DNA from: Pseudomonadota bacterium
Lineage (GTDB): Bacteria; Pseudomonadota; Gammaproteobacteria; Xanthomonadales; Xanthomonadaceae
Direction: 5' to 3'
DNA: 64,000 nucleotides
Assembly (NCBI GenBank): GCA_963205495.1
Contig: CAUJIN010000034.1
Coordinates: 1-64,000 of the forward strand
A program made the position numbers and the translations under genes. Below the pieces are notes generated by a model. It was not told the DNA's origin, searched no databases, and saw only the letters and a list, made by a program, of their open reading frames with translations. Below, one piece after another: positions 8,770 to 18,644 of the stretch; within the stretch, counting starts at the first letter, position 1, and every line of letters begins with the position of its first letter.

Positions 8770-8829
8770 GGGCGTATCGATCACCTGGGTTGCCGGCGCG
8801 GTTGCCCGGGGTTCGGGTACGGCGGGCGT

Positions 8830-8842
8830 TATGATTTATGAT
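8830..8842 (+). promoter_or_regulatory. Tandem TATGAT -10-like hexamers
   Basis: Two TATGAT hexamers (8830-8835 and 8837-8842) lie about 95 bases before the ibaG start in the gap between two divergent operons. Each matches five of six bases of the sigma-70 -10 box. No good -35 box is seen at 16-18 bases. They may drive ibaG-murA; the opposite strand also reads CATAAA and could serve kdsD. Confidence 0.3.
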
Positions 8843-8936
8843 GCGCGGCCATTCTACCCCAGCGTCCCGTCCGGACGGTCGCCTCGAGTCCGGCGATGCG
8901 GGTGATTTCGTTCATGTTTTTGTTTCGGACGTTCCG

Positions 8937-9170
8937 ATGAATCCCCAGCTCATCCGCCAGTTGATCGAAGCCGGCCTGCCCGGCGCCCATGTGGAGGTCG
9001 AAGGTGATGACGGCGTCCACTTCCATGCCACCGTGATCAGCGCGACCTTTGCCGGCAAGCTGCCGCTGGCGCGCCACCGCCTCGTGTACGCCACGCTCGG
9101 TGATCGCATGGGCGGGGAAATCCACGCGCTGGCCCTGAAAACCCTGACGCCGGACGAAGCGCGCGCCTGA
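8937..9170 (+). CDS. ibaG: BolA family protein IbaG
   Basis: IbaG is a small BolA-fold protein that pairs with monothiol glutaredoxin around an Fe-S cluster and has been linked to acid stress. The 77-residue product starting MNPQLIRQLIEAG shows the conserved GVHFHATV and RHRLVYATLGDRMGGEIHAL blocks. The open frame extends upstream, but the family starts at this ATG. It precedes murA by 33 bases, the standard ibaG-murA pairing in gammaproteobacteria. The cluster-binding loop position typically holding Cys or His shows His in VHFHA. Confidence 0.93.
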   Translation: MNPQLIRQLIEAGLPGAHVEVEGDDGVHFHATVISATFAGKLPLARHRLVYATLGDRMGGEIHALALKTLTPDEARA

Positions 9171-10463
<1,293 letters not shown>

Positions 10464-10482
10464 TCGCTGCACGGTGGCAATG

Positions 10483-10511
10483 AAAAAGCCCGGCCTTGCG
10501 CCGGGCTTTTT
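10483..10511. terminator. Bidirectional rho-independent terminator after murA
   Basis: A perfect 12-bp stem AAAAAGCCCGGC / GCCGGGCTTTTT surrounds a five-base loop (10495-10499). The T run at 10507-10511 serves murA, and the A run at 10483-10487 gives a U tract for the convergent dodecin gene on the minus strand. It sits between two convergent genes as expected of a shared terminator. Confidence 0.92.
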
Positions 10512-10530
10512 CGTGGTGGAGCGCGTCGGA

Positions 10531-10734
10531 TCACTCCACGATGAAGCTGATCCTGAGGTTGACGCGCCATTCTGTCACGCTGCCGTCCGGCTTGGTGACC
10601 GCCTTGGTTTCGTTGATCCATGCGCCCTGAATGTTCTTCACCGTTTCCGCCGTCTTTGCCAGACCGCGCTTGACGGCGTCCTCGATGCTCTTGGAAGACG
10701 ATGAACTGATCTCGATGACCTTTGCCACGGACAT
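10531..10734 (-). CDS. Dodecin family flavin-binding protein
   Basis: Dodecins form hollow dodecamers that bind and store flavins, limiting photoreactive free flavin. The 67-residue product starts MSVAKVIEISSSSSKSIEDAV, the standard dodecin N-terminus. It holds GAWINETKAVTKPDGSVTEWRVNLRISF, typical of the family, here split by the strand turn. The flavin-stacking Trp is present in GAWINE; a second Trp is in EWRVN. Length matches dodecin exactly. The frame is open upstream but that part is not family-like. It is a single-gene unit ending at the shared terminator. Confidence 0.93.
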   Translation of the reverse strand: MSVAKVIEISSSSSKSIEDAVKRGLAKTAETVKNIQGAWINETKAVTKPDGSVTEWRVNLRISFIVE

Positions 10735-10854
10735 GAAGCACCTCGCATGCGAGTGAGTGGGATGGGTGCCGCGCCGCAGGGCTCGCGCAGCGGACGGAAT
10801 CACGGAGCGGCCGGGCAAGCATAGCGCGGAGCGAAGGGCGCAGGTGCGCCGAAC

Positions 10855-11568
10855 TCAGCCCGGCTGGCGCTTCAGCGAAACCAGCCGCAGTTCGTAACCC
10901 TCGCCGCCGCCTTCGTTCTGGCGCACGCGCACCGGCACCAGGTTCTGGTCCGTGCCGAACCACATCGTGGTGGTGCGGCTGGAGTTTTCGCGCAGTCGTT
11001 CCACCTTCAGCGCGCGCAGCGTGCCGAAGGGCACGGCGACGGTTTCCTCGCCCGCGACCTGGTAGCGGTTGGTTTCCAGCGATTCGCGGTCGATCACGGC
11101 GTAGTCGAGCTCGCCGCGTCGGCCGGCGGCCAGATCGAGCGCGATGGCCAACCCCACCGCCTGGCGGTCGATCACGCCGTCCTGCGCCGCGAAGCGGTAT
11201 TCGCCGCGGTGGTCGCGGCTTACGATGGCCTCGGCGGTGCAGTCCACCTGGCGCTCGCGCTTGCGAAGGCCGGTCTGGCGGTAGCTGTGCTCAAGGCAGT
11301 TCAGGCCTTCCGGCGTGGCGCGGAAGCGCGAGGTTTCATCGACCCGCACGCCAGCCAGCGCCGCCAGCCCCTGGGTGCCGCGGGTGTGTTCCTCCAGCCG
11401 CCACACGCCGCCGCCTTCCTCTGCCAGCGAGATCGTGGCGCGGCCCTCGACCGATCCCCCGCGCAGCACTTCGTATTCGGCCGTGTAGGGCGACAGCGGT
11501 TTCTGCGCGTGGGCCGAAATGGCAGCGAACGCCAGAGAGATCAGGGCGAGGCGCGCGCGGAACATCAT
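10855..11568 (-). CDS. DUF3108 exported protein
   Basis: This 237-residue protein has an N-terminal signal peptide (MMFRARLALISLAFAAISAHA, likely cut before Gln22) and a single DUF3108 domain (PLSPYTAEYEVLRGGSVEG onward), predicted to be a beta-rich periplasmic fold. The biochemical role of DUF3108 is not known. It follows purN with a four-base overlap (11565-11568), an arrangement recurrent in gammaproteobacteria, so it is probably co-transcribed with the purine genes. No catalytic residues can be assigned. Confidence 0.85.
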   Translation of the reverse strand: MMFRARLALISLAFAAISAHAQKPLSPYTAEYEVLRGGSVEGRATISLAEEGGGVWRLEEHTRGTQGLAALAGVRVDETSRFRATPEGLNCLEHSYRQTGLRKRERQVDCTAEAIVSRDHRGEYRFAAQDGVIDRQAVGLAIALDLAAGRRGELDYAVIDRESLETNRYQVAGEETVAVPFGTLRALKVERLRENSSRTTTMWFGTDQNLVPVRVRQNEGGGEGYELRLVSLKRQPG

Positions 11569-12227
11569 GCCGCCACCAGTTCGCGCCCGAGGGCGTTCAG
11601 TTGCAGGGGGGCTTGCAGCGGTGCGTCGTCGAACCGCGGTGCGGTGCCGGAGGCCAGCAGGCGCCCGGAGGCGATCGCGCGCACCGTGGCCGGCAGCAGG
11701 CGGTGCTCGCGTTCCAGCACGCGCGCCGCCAGCCGCTCGGGCGTGTCGCCCGGTTCGATGTCCACGCGCGCCTGCGCCAGCAGCGGGCCGGCGTCGAGTT
11801 CGGCGGTGACCACGTGCACGCTGCAGCCGTGCTGCGCGTCGCCCGCCGCCAGCGCACGGGCGTGGGTGTCCAGGCCGGGATAGAGAGGGAGCAGCGAGGG
11901 GTGGATGTTGAGCATCGGGGGGGCGAGCCGGGAAAGGGCTTCGGCGGAAATGATGCGCATGTATCCCGCACAGACGATGAGGTCCGGCTGAACCCCGGCC
12001 ACGCGCGCGAACATCCGCGCATCGTGCGACTGGCGCGTTTCGCCCTTGGCGCGCGGCACCGCATCCGCCTCGATTCCGGCTTCGCGCGCCAGCCCGAGCG
12101 CGCCGGCGTCGGGCTGGTCGGAGAACGCGCCGACGACGGAAAAGCCCGCGCCGGCCTCGCGGCTGGCCGCGATCAGCGCGCCCAGATTGCTGCCCCGGCC
12201 CGAGGCCAGCACCGCCACGCGCAGCAT
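11565..12227 (-). CDS. purN: Phosphoribosylglycinamide formyltransferase PurN
   Basis: PurN adds a formyl group from 10-formyl-tetrahydrofolate to GAR in purine synthesis. The 220-residue protein starts [15 protein letters not shown] at an ATG that shares one base with the purM stop (TGATG). The catalytic triad Asn107-His109-Asp145 is visible in LNIHPSLLP and ELDAGP. Length is standard. Translation is coupled with purM upstream and a DUF3108 gene downstream. Confidence 0.97.
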   Translation of the reverse strand: MLRVAVLASGRGSNLGALIAASREAGAGFSVVGAFSDQPDAGALGLAREAGIEADAVPRAKGETRQSHDARMFARVAGVQPDLIVCAGYMRIISAEALSRLAPPMLNIHPSLLPLYPGLDTHARALAAGDAQHGCSVHVVTAELDAGPLLAQARVDIEPGDTPERLAARVLEREHRLLPATVRAIASGRLLASGTAPRFDDAPLQAPLQLNALGRELVAA

Positions 12228-13264
12228 CAGCCGATCCGCACGCGCGGTTCGCCCGGGGCGGGAACCACTTCGCCGATCAGGCGGTTGTCCAGCCCGGCCG
12301 CGTGCAGCATCGCCTGCATCGCCGCGGCCTCGTCGGGCGAGGCGATCAGCACGAAACCGATGCCGCAGTTGAAGGTGCGCCACATTTCCGCATCGGTGAT
12401 GCCGCCTTCGCGCTGCAGCCAGTCGAACACCGGAGGCAGTGCCAGCGCGCTGGCCTCGATGTCCAGTCCCAGGCCATCGGGCACCACGCGGATGATGTTC
12501 TCGGAGAGACCACCGCCGGTGATGTGCGCCAGCGCGTGCGGGGCGTGCGCGGCGAGCAGGGCGAGGATCGGCTGGACGTAGATTTCGGTCGGCGCCATCA
12601 ACGCGTCGCCCAGCGTGGTGCTGCCCAGCGCCATTTCCGGCGTGGCGCCACTGCGCGCCAGCACGCGGCGGATCAGCGAGTAGCCGTTGGAGTGCGGGCC
12701 GCTGGAGGCCACGCCGATCAGCACGTCGCCGGCGCGCACCGCGCGGCCGTCGAGCAGCTTCGACTTTTCCACCCCGCCGACGCAGAAACCGGCGAGGTCG
12801 TAGTCGCCCGGCGGATACATGTCCGGCATTTCCGCGGTCTCGCCGCCGATCAGGGCGCAGCCGGAGCGCACGCAGCCTTCGGTGATCCCGGCCACCACCC
12901 GTGCGGCGGTATCCACCTCGAGCTTGCCGGTGGCGAAGTAGTCCAGGAAGAACAGCGGTTCTGCGCCCTGCACCAGCACGTCGTTGACGCACATGCCGAC
13001 CAGGTCGATGCCGATCGTGTCGTGGCGGTTCCAGTCCTGCGCGAGCTTGAGCTTGGTGCCCACGCCGTCGGTGCCCGAGACCAGTACCGGCTCGCGATAC
13101 TTGCCGGAAAGATCGAACAGCGCGCCGAAACCGCCCAGGCCGCCCATCACCTCGGGGCGGAAGCTGCGCCGCACCAGCGGCTTGATGCGGTCCACGAGAG
13201 CATTTCCGGCGTCGATGTCGACGCCCGCGTCGCGGTAGGTGAGCGGCGGCTTGGCGGCAGTCAC
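12227..13264 (-). CDS. purM: Phosphoribosylformylglycinamidine cyclo-ligase PurM
   Basis: PurM closes the imidazole ring (FGAM to AIR) using ATP. I start at the GTG at 13264 ([17 protein letters not shown]), giving 345 residues, the family length; an upstream ATG in frame would add a non-homologous Arg-rich stretch into the divergent gene. Motifs include [11 protein letters not shown], the [13 protein letters not shown] block and the glycine-rich [11 protein letters not shown]. It is divergent from the DUF2066 gene with a 119-base gap that should hold both promoters. Confidence 0.95.
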   Translation of the reverse strand: MTAAKPPLTYRDAGVDIDAGNALVDRIKPLVRRSFRPEVMGGLGGFGALFDLSGKYREPVLVSGTDGVGTKLKLAQDWNRHDTIGIDLVGMCVNDVLVQGAEPLFFLDYFATGKLEVDTAARVVAGITEGCVRSGCALIGGETAEMPDMYPPGDYDLAGFCVGGVEKSKLLDGRAVRAGDVLIGVASSGPHSNGYSLIRRVLARSGATPEMALGSTTLGDALMAPTEIYVQPILALLAAHAPHALAHITGGGLSENIIRVVPDGLGLDIEASALALPPVFDWLQREGGITDAEMWRTFNCGIGFVLIASPDEAAAMQAMLHAAGLDNRLIGEVVPAPGEPRVRIG

Positions 13265-13383
13265 GGGGCAGTCCAGAAGATGGGGGGCGCAATTGTAGCC
13301 GCTCGCCCTCGGCTGCGTGGCTTTCCGTGGACGCTGCCGCCCGCCTTGCGGCACCATGCGCGTCTGTTTCCGAGGGTTGCCCC

Positions 13384-14424
13384 ATGGCGCATGCACCGTT
13401 TTTCCTCCGCCTGATCCTGAGCCTTGCGCTGGCGTGGCTGGTCGTGCCTGCGGCGCAGGCGCAGGCTCCCGGTCCTTACGAGGGCGAGGTCGAAGTGGCC
13501 AGCCAGTCCGACGCCGATCGCGCTGCCGCCCTGCCGCAGGCGCTGGCGCAGGTGCTGGCCAAGTCCGGCGTCAGCGCGCAGTCGGGGCGCGATGCCGATG
13601 CCGCCCGCCTGCTGCAGCAATATCGTTACCGGCAGGACGCGCAGACGGTTGATGGCGTGCCGGTGCGGCGTCTGTACCTGATCGCGCGCTTCGACGCCGC
13701 CGCGATCCAGCGTCTCCTGGATGGCAGCGGCGCCGTGGTGGTTGCGCCGCCGCGCGTCCAGCCGATCCTGTGGCTGGCGATCGATGACGGCAGCGGAGCG
13801 CGCATCGTGTCACAGGATGCGGCCGCTGCCGTGTTGCCGTTGACCACACGCGCCGGCCAGCGCGGCCTGCGCCTGCGTCTGCCGGCCTGGGACGCCCAGG
13901 ACCAGTCCATCCTGTATGCGCGTGATCTGGCTGGCGAGGAAACCTATGCGGTGGATACCGCGACACGCCGCTACGGCGGACCGGCGCTGGTCGGCTGGTT
14001 GCGCCGCGAGGCAAGCGGCTGGGTCGCGGACTGGCGTCTGCGCGAGGGCGAGAGCGAGATCGCGCGCTGGCAAAGCCGCGACCTGCAGGCCGCCGCCGTG
14101 CTGGCAGCCGGGGCGGACGGTGCCGTCGATGCGCTGGCGCGGCGCCGCAACGAGGTGGTGCTGACGGGCGCGGCCGGGCGCTATCGCGTGGTGGTGCAAG
14201 GACTGATCGGTGGCGCCGACTACGCGCGCGTGCTCGATGCGCTGCGGCGCCAGTCGATCGTGCGTGCGGTCGAGCCCAGGGCGCTGGAGGGCGACCGGCT
14301 GGAAATGGATCTGGATCTGGGCGCGGGCGTGGAAAGCCTGTTGCTACTGCTGGAAGGCGGCGTGCTGGAAACGGTGGCGGTCGGGGATGCCGGAACGCCC
14401 ACCGTTCTCGCCCTGCGCCGCTGA
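13384..14424 (+). CDS. DUF2066 exported protein
   Basis: This 346-residue protein has a signal peptide ([27 protein letters not shown], cut near residue 26, written here for its boundaries only) followed by a DUF2066 domain beginning [15 protein letters not shown]. The family lies between purM and perM/hda in many gammaproteobacteria, as here. Its role is unknown; the conserved position suggests an envelope function. The chosen ATG follows a GGTTGCCC spacer; an upstream ATG at 13327 would place extra residues before the signal peptide. Confidence 0.83.
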   Translation: MAHAPFFLRLILSLALAWLVVPAAQAQAPGPYEGEVEVASQSDADRAAALPQALAQVLAKSGVSAQSGRDADAARLLQQYRYRQDAQTVDGVPVRRLYLIARFDAAAIQRLLDGSGAVVVAPPRVQPILWLAIDDGSGARIVSQDAAAAVLPLTTRAGQRGLRLRLPAWDAQDQSILYARDLAGEETYAVDTATRRYGGPALVGWLRREASGWVADWRLREGESEIARWQSRDLQAAAVLAAGADGAVDALARRRNEVVLTGAAGRYRVVVQGLIGGADYARVLDALRRQSIVRAVEPRALEGDRLEMDLDLGAGVESLLLLLEGGVLETVAVGDAGTPTVLALRR

Positions 14425-14495
14425 TTGCGGTCACGCCGGGCGGCCGGTGGCGTCGCAGGCAGGAGCCCGGGCGATGCGATTGGAGGAGTGAACAG

Positions 14496-15710
14496 ATGAC
14501 GGATGCACACAAATGGCAGCTGGCCGCGCTGACGCTGGGCATCGGCCTGCTGCTCTGGCTGCTGGGTCCGGTGCTCACGCCCTTCGTGGTCGCGGCGCTG
14601 CTGGCCTATCTCGGCGATCCGCTGGTGGACCGGCTGGATCGTCTGGGACTGTCGCGCACCGGCTCGGTGGCCGTGGTATTCCTGTTGATGACGCTGGCCC
14701 TGGTGGGCGTGGTGCTGCTGCTGATCCCGATGCTGGAGCGGCAGATATCCACCCTCATCGAGCAGTTCCCGCGCTACCGCGACTGGTTCACCGGCACGGT
14801 GCTGCCGTGGATCACCGAGCGCACCGGGATTGCGATCGAAGGCATCGACCTCGAATACCTGTACGGCATGCTGCGCGACCACTGGAAACAGGCCGGCGGT
14901 TTTGCCGCGACGGTACTGGGAGGAATCTCGCGTTCGGGCATGGTGATCATCAGCTGGCTGGTCAACCTGGCGCTGATTCCGGTGGTGGCCTTTTACCTGC
15001 TGCGCGACTGGGACGTGATGGTCGAGAAGATCCGCCTGCTGCTGCCGCGCAGCGTGGAGCCGATCGTCTCGCGCCTTTCGCGCGAGGCCGACAGCGTGTT
15101 GGGCGGCTTCCTGCGCGGCCAGATCAGCGTGATGCTGGCGCTGGGAGCGATCTATTCGATCGGACTGTGGATGGCCGGCATCGACCTTGCGCTCCTGATC
15201 GGAATGCTGGCCGGGCTGGTGAGCTTCATTCCCTACCTCGGTGCCATCGTGGGCGTGGGCGCGGGCCTGATCGCCGCGCTGGTGCAGCACGGCGACCTGA
15301 CCCATGTGCTGCTGGTGGCGCTGGTGTTCGGCGCAGGGCAGACGCTGGAGAGCGTGGTGCTGACGCCCTTTTTGGTCGGCGACCGGATCGGCATGCATCC
15401 GGTCGCGGTGATCTTCGCGGTGATGGCCGGCGGCCAGCTCTTCGGTTTCATCGGCGTGCTGGTGGCGCTGCCGGTGGCTGCCGTGGTGATGGTGATCCTG
15501 CGCTACCTCTATCAGGAATACACCGCCAGCCGCCTGTACGCGGGCGTGCAGGCGACGGCGGTGCGCGCAGGGGCAGTCGAGGAGGGCGCGGTGGCAGGTT
15601 CCGGGCATCGTGCCGCGCCGCGCTCGCGTCGCCGCCGCAGGCGCAGGCCCGACACCGATCCGGGCAGCGACCCCGGCCCCGGCGCCACACCGGACGGACC
15701 TTCGTCTTGA
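14496..15710 (+). CDS. AI-2E family transporter / PerM-type permease
   Basis: A 404-residue polytopic membrane protein of the UPF0118/AI-2E family. About eight hydrophobic segments are visible, with the N-terminal pair at roughly 10-60, a large central soluble loop (100-150), and a C-terminal block with the LVSFIPYLGAIVGVGAG motif. Family members include an autoinducer-2 exporter and sodium/proton antiporters, so the substrate cannot be set from sequence. The tail is basic (RRRRRRP). It overlaps hda by four bases. Confidence 0.88.
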   Translation: MTDAHKWQLAALTLGIGLLLWLLGPVLTPFVVAALLAYLGDPLVDRLDRLGLSRTGSVAVVFLLMTLALVGVVLLLIPMLERQISTLIEQFPRYRDWFTGTVLPWITERTGIAIEGIDLEYLYGMLRDHWKQAGGFAATVLGGISRSGMVIISWLVNLALIPVVAFYLLRDWDVMVEKIRLLLPRSVEPIVSRLSREADSVLGGFLRGQISVMLALGAIYSIGLWMAGIDLALLIGMLAGLVSFIPYLGAIVGVGAGLIAALVQHGDLTHVLLVALVFGAGQTLESVVLTPFLVGDRIGMHPVAVIFAVMAGGQLFGFIGVLVALPVAAVVMVILRYLYQEYTASRLYAGVQATAVRAGAVEEGAVAGSGHRAAPRSRRRRRRRPDTDPGSDPGPGATPDGPSS

Positions 15711-16423
15711 GCCTGACGCCGCAGCTTCCGCTGGCCCTGCGCCCCGCGCCCGATTCCCGTTTCGACACCTTCGTCGGTGCGCCAGAGGTGGTCGGCCGTC
15801 TGCGCGAGATGGCCCGCGGCGAGCCGGGTTTCGCGCTGCTTTCCGGCGAGGAGGGCAGCGGCAAGACCCATCTTGCCATCGCCACCGCGCAGGCCGCGGC
15901 AGCGGCCGGGATCGCGGTGCAGTACGTGCCGATGGCGCGGCTGGGCGGTTTGGTGGAGCGCGGCGTTTCCGGATTGGAGCGGCTCGGACTGGTGCTGCTC
16001 GACGGACTCGACGCGGTGCTGGGGTCACGCGAGGACGAGGTCGCGCTGTTCGATTTCCACAACCGCTGCATCGCCTCGGGCTGCTGCGTGCTTTACACCG
16101 CGATCGCGCCGGCGGCGGGGCTTGCCGTGGGCCTGCCGGATCTGCGCTCGCGCCTGGCGCAATGCATCCAGCTGACCCTGCCGCGCTCCGACGATGCGCT
16201 GCGCGCGGCGATCCTGCAGCGCAAGGCGCAGGAGCGCGGCTGGGTGCTGGAGGAGGCGGCGGTCGGCTATCTGCTGCGCCGCGTCGGGCGCGACATGGCC
16301 TCGCTGGCGGCGCTGCTGGATCGGCTCGACCGCGCCAGCCTGGCCCAGCAGCGGCGCGTCACCGTGCCGCTGATCCGCGACGTGCTCGAACAGGCCGAAA
16401 AAGACGCGGCGCGGCCGGCGTGA
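15707..16423 (+). CDS. hda: DnaA regulatory inactivator Hda
   Basis: Hda works with the DNA-loaded sliding clamp to stimulate ATP hydrolysis by DnaA and so prevents re-initiation. I start at the TTG at 15707, which overlaps the permease stop; this gives 238 residues beginning LSLTPQLPLALRP. The QLPLAL segment is the clamp-binding motif expected at the Hda N-terminus. Walker A is GEEGSGKTH. Walker B is LVLLDGLDAV. The N-terminal AAA+ domain of the DnaA type fills the protein and there is no DNA-binding domain. Position after the PerM gene is standard. Confidence 0.92.
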   Translation: MSLTPQLPLALRPAPDSRFDTFVGAPEVVGRLREMARGEPGFALLSGEEGSGKTHLAIATAQAAAAAGIAVQYVPMARLGGLVERGVSGLERLGLVLLDGLDAVLGSREDEVALFDFHNRCIASGCCVLYTAIAPAAGLAVGLPDLRSRLAQCIQLTLPRSDDALRAAILQRKAQERGWVLEEAAVGYLLRRVGRDMASLAALLDRLDRASLAQQRRVTVPLIRDVLEQAEKDAARPA

Positions 16424-16453
16424 GCTCGGCGCTCGCGCCGGGTTCGCGTGATT

Positions 16454-16861
16454 TCAGAACAGGTCGCCGCCGGCGGAAAAGCTGCGCTCCATGCGGTCGC
16501 CCAGCCCGCCGATCTCCAGCACGATGCGGTCGATTTCCGCCGCGGTGAGCGAGGCGTAGGGGCGGTTCTCGCACAGGTGCAGATAGGGCACGCCGTCGAG
16601 ATCGGAGAGCGCCAGATAGCCCACGCGCTGCTCCCAGTTGAAGTGCAGGGCGCGGCGCGCATCCACGCCGGTGATCGGGGCGATCGCGGTGCTCACGCGC
16701 AGGAAGTGGCGGCCGTCGTCGTCCTGCATTTCGGTCAGGTAGATGGTCTGGCGGCGCGCGCCCTGGTCGAGCGAAAGCTCGACGCCGAGAAGATAGGCGT
16801 CGTCGGTGCGGACTGCGTAGTGGGCAAGGACGTGGGCGCGGATCTGGTCGAAGGTCTGCAT
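16454..16861 (-). CDS. Small conserved hypothetical protein
   Basis: A 135-residue soluble protein with no signal peptide. The order of predicted elements (helix, several beta strands, helix) and its acidic nature resemble the CesT/YbjN chaperone fold, but this is an impression, not a recognised domain. It is convergent with hda (30-base gap) and divergent from the alkyltransferase-like gene (75-base gap). It has no obvious partner. It uses the same high-GC codons as its neighbours, so it is likely native. Function unknown. Confidence 0.65.
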   Translation of the reverse strand: MQTFDQIRAHVLAHYAVRTDDAYLLGVELSLDQGARRQTIYLTEMQDDDGRHFLRVSTAIAPITGVDARRALHFNWEQRVGYLALSDLDGVPYLHLCENRPYASLTAAEIDRIVLEIGGLGDRMERSFSAGGDLF

Positions 16862-16936
16862 CGGGAAGGCCGGAACGGAAGTCGGGCCGGTATTCTAGCG
16901 GGCATCGCGGGAGGTCCCGCCACGGAAGCGCAGGTC

Positions 16937-17326
16937 ATGGCTCAGAACCCGACCGAACAGCGCCGCCTGCGGATTCTGGCCGCGGTGCGGCAGGTGCCCG
17001 AAGGGCGCACCGCCGGCTATGGCCAGATCGCCGCGCGCGCAGGCTGTCCGCGCTGCGCGCGTCTGGTGGCGAAACTCCTCGCACAGGCCGACGAGGCGCT
17101 GCCCTGGCATCGCATCCTGCGTTCGGACGGTCGCATCGCCTTTCCTGCGGGGTCGCCGGAATTCGAGGAGCAGGTGGCGAGACTGCGCGGCGAGGGCGTG
17201 GTGGTCGAGAACGGGCGGGTGCGACGCAACGACGAGGCGCAGGACTGGCTCGACCAGGCACTGTGGGGCGAGGTTTTGCCCGGGCCGCGTGGCGCCGGGC
17301 GACGCCGTTCGGTTCGGCCCGCGTAG
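16937..17326 (+). CDS. Alkyltransferase-like (ATL) DNA-binding protein
   Basis: A 129-residue protein of the MGMT DNA-binding domain type. The helix-turn-helix region GRTAGYGQIAARAG is present, but the active-site PCHR motif of O6-alkylguanine transferases reads PWHR (Trp57). Cys-to-Trp is the hallmark of ATL proteins, which flip and hold O6-alkylguanine lesions and channel them to nucleotide excision repair without removing the alkyl group. The C-terminus has an extra basic tail (GAGRRRSVRPA). The ATG at 16937 is chosen by family alignment. It precedes a rhomboid gene by 34 bases. Confidence 0.9.
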   Translation: MAQNPTEQRRLRILAAVRQVPEGRTAGYGQIAARAGCPRCARLVAKLLAQADEALPWHRILRSDGRIAFPAGSPEFEEQVARLRGEGVVVENGRVRRNDEAQDWLDQALWGEVLPGPRGAGRRRSVRPA

Positions 17327-17360
17327 AATCGCGGCTTTCCCTGCTGCGGCACCCGGCCCC

Positions 17361-18011
17361 ATGCTCGACAACGTCCCCCCGATCACCCGCGCCCTGCTGA
17401 TCGCCAACGTGCTGCTGTTCCTGGCGATGATGGGCATGGGCGAGGCGCGCTTCCTCGACCTGATGCTCTGGCCCGCGGGCGATTACCCGGTGCGCCTGCG
17501 GGACGGATCCTCCGGGCTGGTCGGTTTCCTGCCCTGGCAGCTTCTGACCTACGGATTCCTGCACGGCGGCCTGACCCACCTGTTCTTCAACATGTTCGCG
17601 CTGTGGATGTTCGGCGGCCCGCTGGAGGCCACCTGGGGTTCCCGGCGCTTTCTTCAGTACTACCTGGTCTGCGTCGTGGGCGCGGGCGCGGTGCAGCTGG
17701 TGGTGGCCACCGCGGCGGCCAGCGGCGGGCTGGGGCCGTATCCGACGGTCGGCGCTTCGGGCGGCGTGTTCGGCCTGCTGCTGGCCTATGGACTGCTGTT
17801 CCCCAACCATCGCCTGATGCTGCTGTTTCCGCCGATCCCGATGCGGGCGCGCACCTTCGTGATCTGCTACGGCCTGCTCGAACTGTTCCTGGGCGTGACC
17901 GGCACCGCCTCCGGCGTGGCGCACTTCGCCCACCTGGGTGGCATGGCCTTCGGCTTCCTGCTGATCCAGTTCTGGCGCGGGCGCTGGCCGTTTCGCCGCA
18001 CCCGGCGCTGA
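17361..18011 (+). CDS. Rhomboid family intramembrane serine protease
   Basis: Rhomboids cut membrane proteins within the bilayer. The 216-residue protein has about six membrane segments. The catalytic Ser133 lies in GASGG and the catalytic His191 in AHFAHLGG. The WxxTxxFLH-like region reads QLLTYGFLHGGLTHLFFNM, with the conserved His and Asn residues at the oxyanion site. The length is that of a minimal six-helix rhomboid without extra domains. It lies just after the ATL gene; a functional link is not evident. The natural substrate is unknown. Confidence 0.93.
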   Translation: MLDNVPPITRALLIANVLLFLAMMGMGEARFLDLMLWPAGDYPVRLRDGSSGLVGFLPWQLLTYGFLHGGLTHLFFNMFALWMFGGPLEATWGSRRFLQYYLVCVVGAGAVQLVVATAAASGGLGPYPTVGASGGVFGLLLAYGLLFPNHRLMLLFPPIPMRARTFVICYGLLELFLGVTGTASGVAHFAHLGGMAFGFLLIQFWRGRWPFRRTRR

Positions 18012-18012
18012 G

Positions 18013-18026
18013 GTGAAGCACTTCAC
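18013..18026. promoter_or_regulatory. Inverted repeat GTGAAG-CA-CTTCAC
   Basis: A perfect six-base dyad with a two-base centre lies directly after the rhomboid stop codon and 18 bases before a likely -35 box for the next gene. It could be an operator for that gene or a weak hairpin; there is no T run. Confidence 0.35.
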
Positions 18027-18043
18027 GAACCAGCCTCGGCTTG

Positions 18044-18072
18044 TTGTCGCAAGTCCCCGCAGCGCCTAGACT
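18044..18072 (+). promoter_or_regulatory. Candidate sigma-70 promoter for the 18101 gene
   Basis: A TTGTCG -35 box (18044-18049) and TAGACT -10 box (18067-18072) are separated by 17 bases; each matches four of six consensus bases. A ribosome binding site AGGGA (18089-18093) lies seven bases before the ATG at 18101. Transcription would begin about 20 bases before the start codon. Confidence 0.4.
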
Positions 18073-18100
18073 TGCCGCACGATTTTTCAGGGATGCGGCA

Positions 18101-18583
18101 ATGTTCAGGACGATGACGAAGGGTGCGGTGCTGTTGGCCGCTGCGGTGCTGGCCGGCGATGCGCTGGCGATCAGTTGCAACAGCGAGGTCGGGCAGCCGC
18201 TGCCGGTGCGCACCACGCCGGTGCCGCCGCTGTTTTCGGGCATGCTGGGCCGGCCTGCGGCGCTGGCCGCGCCGCGTACCCTGCTGGCCGAGAGCCGCGA
18301 TGAGTCGCTGGCGCTCGATGTGGTGCTGATGCGCCTGCGCCTGGAAGCCTGCGCCGCGCAGCCCAAGGACGAGTTCGCCAACTACGTGCCCAAGACCCAG
18401 TACGACAACACGCCGTACCGGTTCAACATGGACAAGGGCAAGAAGTTCACCGCGGCCGAGTTCGACGCCTGGATGAAGAGCCGCGGCGTGCGCGTGGTGC
18501 AGGCCCGGCCTGCGGCTGCGGGCGCGGCACCGGCGGACGGCAGCGCAGCCAGCGCGCCGAAAACCGCCACGGTTTCCGACTGA
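18101..18583 (+). CDS. Exported conserved hypothetical protein
   Basis: A 160-residue protein with a signal peptide (hydrophobic stretch VLLAAAVLAGDALA, cut near residue 24). The mature part is mostly polar, with the stretch KTQYDNTPYRFNMDKGKKF and an Ala/Pro-rich C-terminal tail. I do not recognise a domain. The ATG at 18101 has a good AGGGA site seven bases upstream and a promoter candidate. An earlier in-frame ATG at 18041 would bury the signal peptide. It is 61 bases before rnr and on the same strand; it may be co-transcribed. Function unknown. Confidence 0.7.
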   Translation: MFRTMTKGAVLLAAAVLAGDALAISCNSEVGQPLPVRTTPVPPLFSGMLGRPAALAAPRTLLAESRDESLALDVVLMRLRLEACAAQPKDEFANYVPKTQYDNTPYRFNMDKGKKFTAAEFDAWMKSRGVRVVQARPAAAGAAPADGSAASAPKTATVSD

Positions 18584-18644
18584 ATGGTGCAGACGCCGGT
18601 GCTGCCGCGCGGGCCGGAGGGTCTGCGCGTAGTAGCATGTCCGG

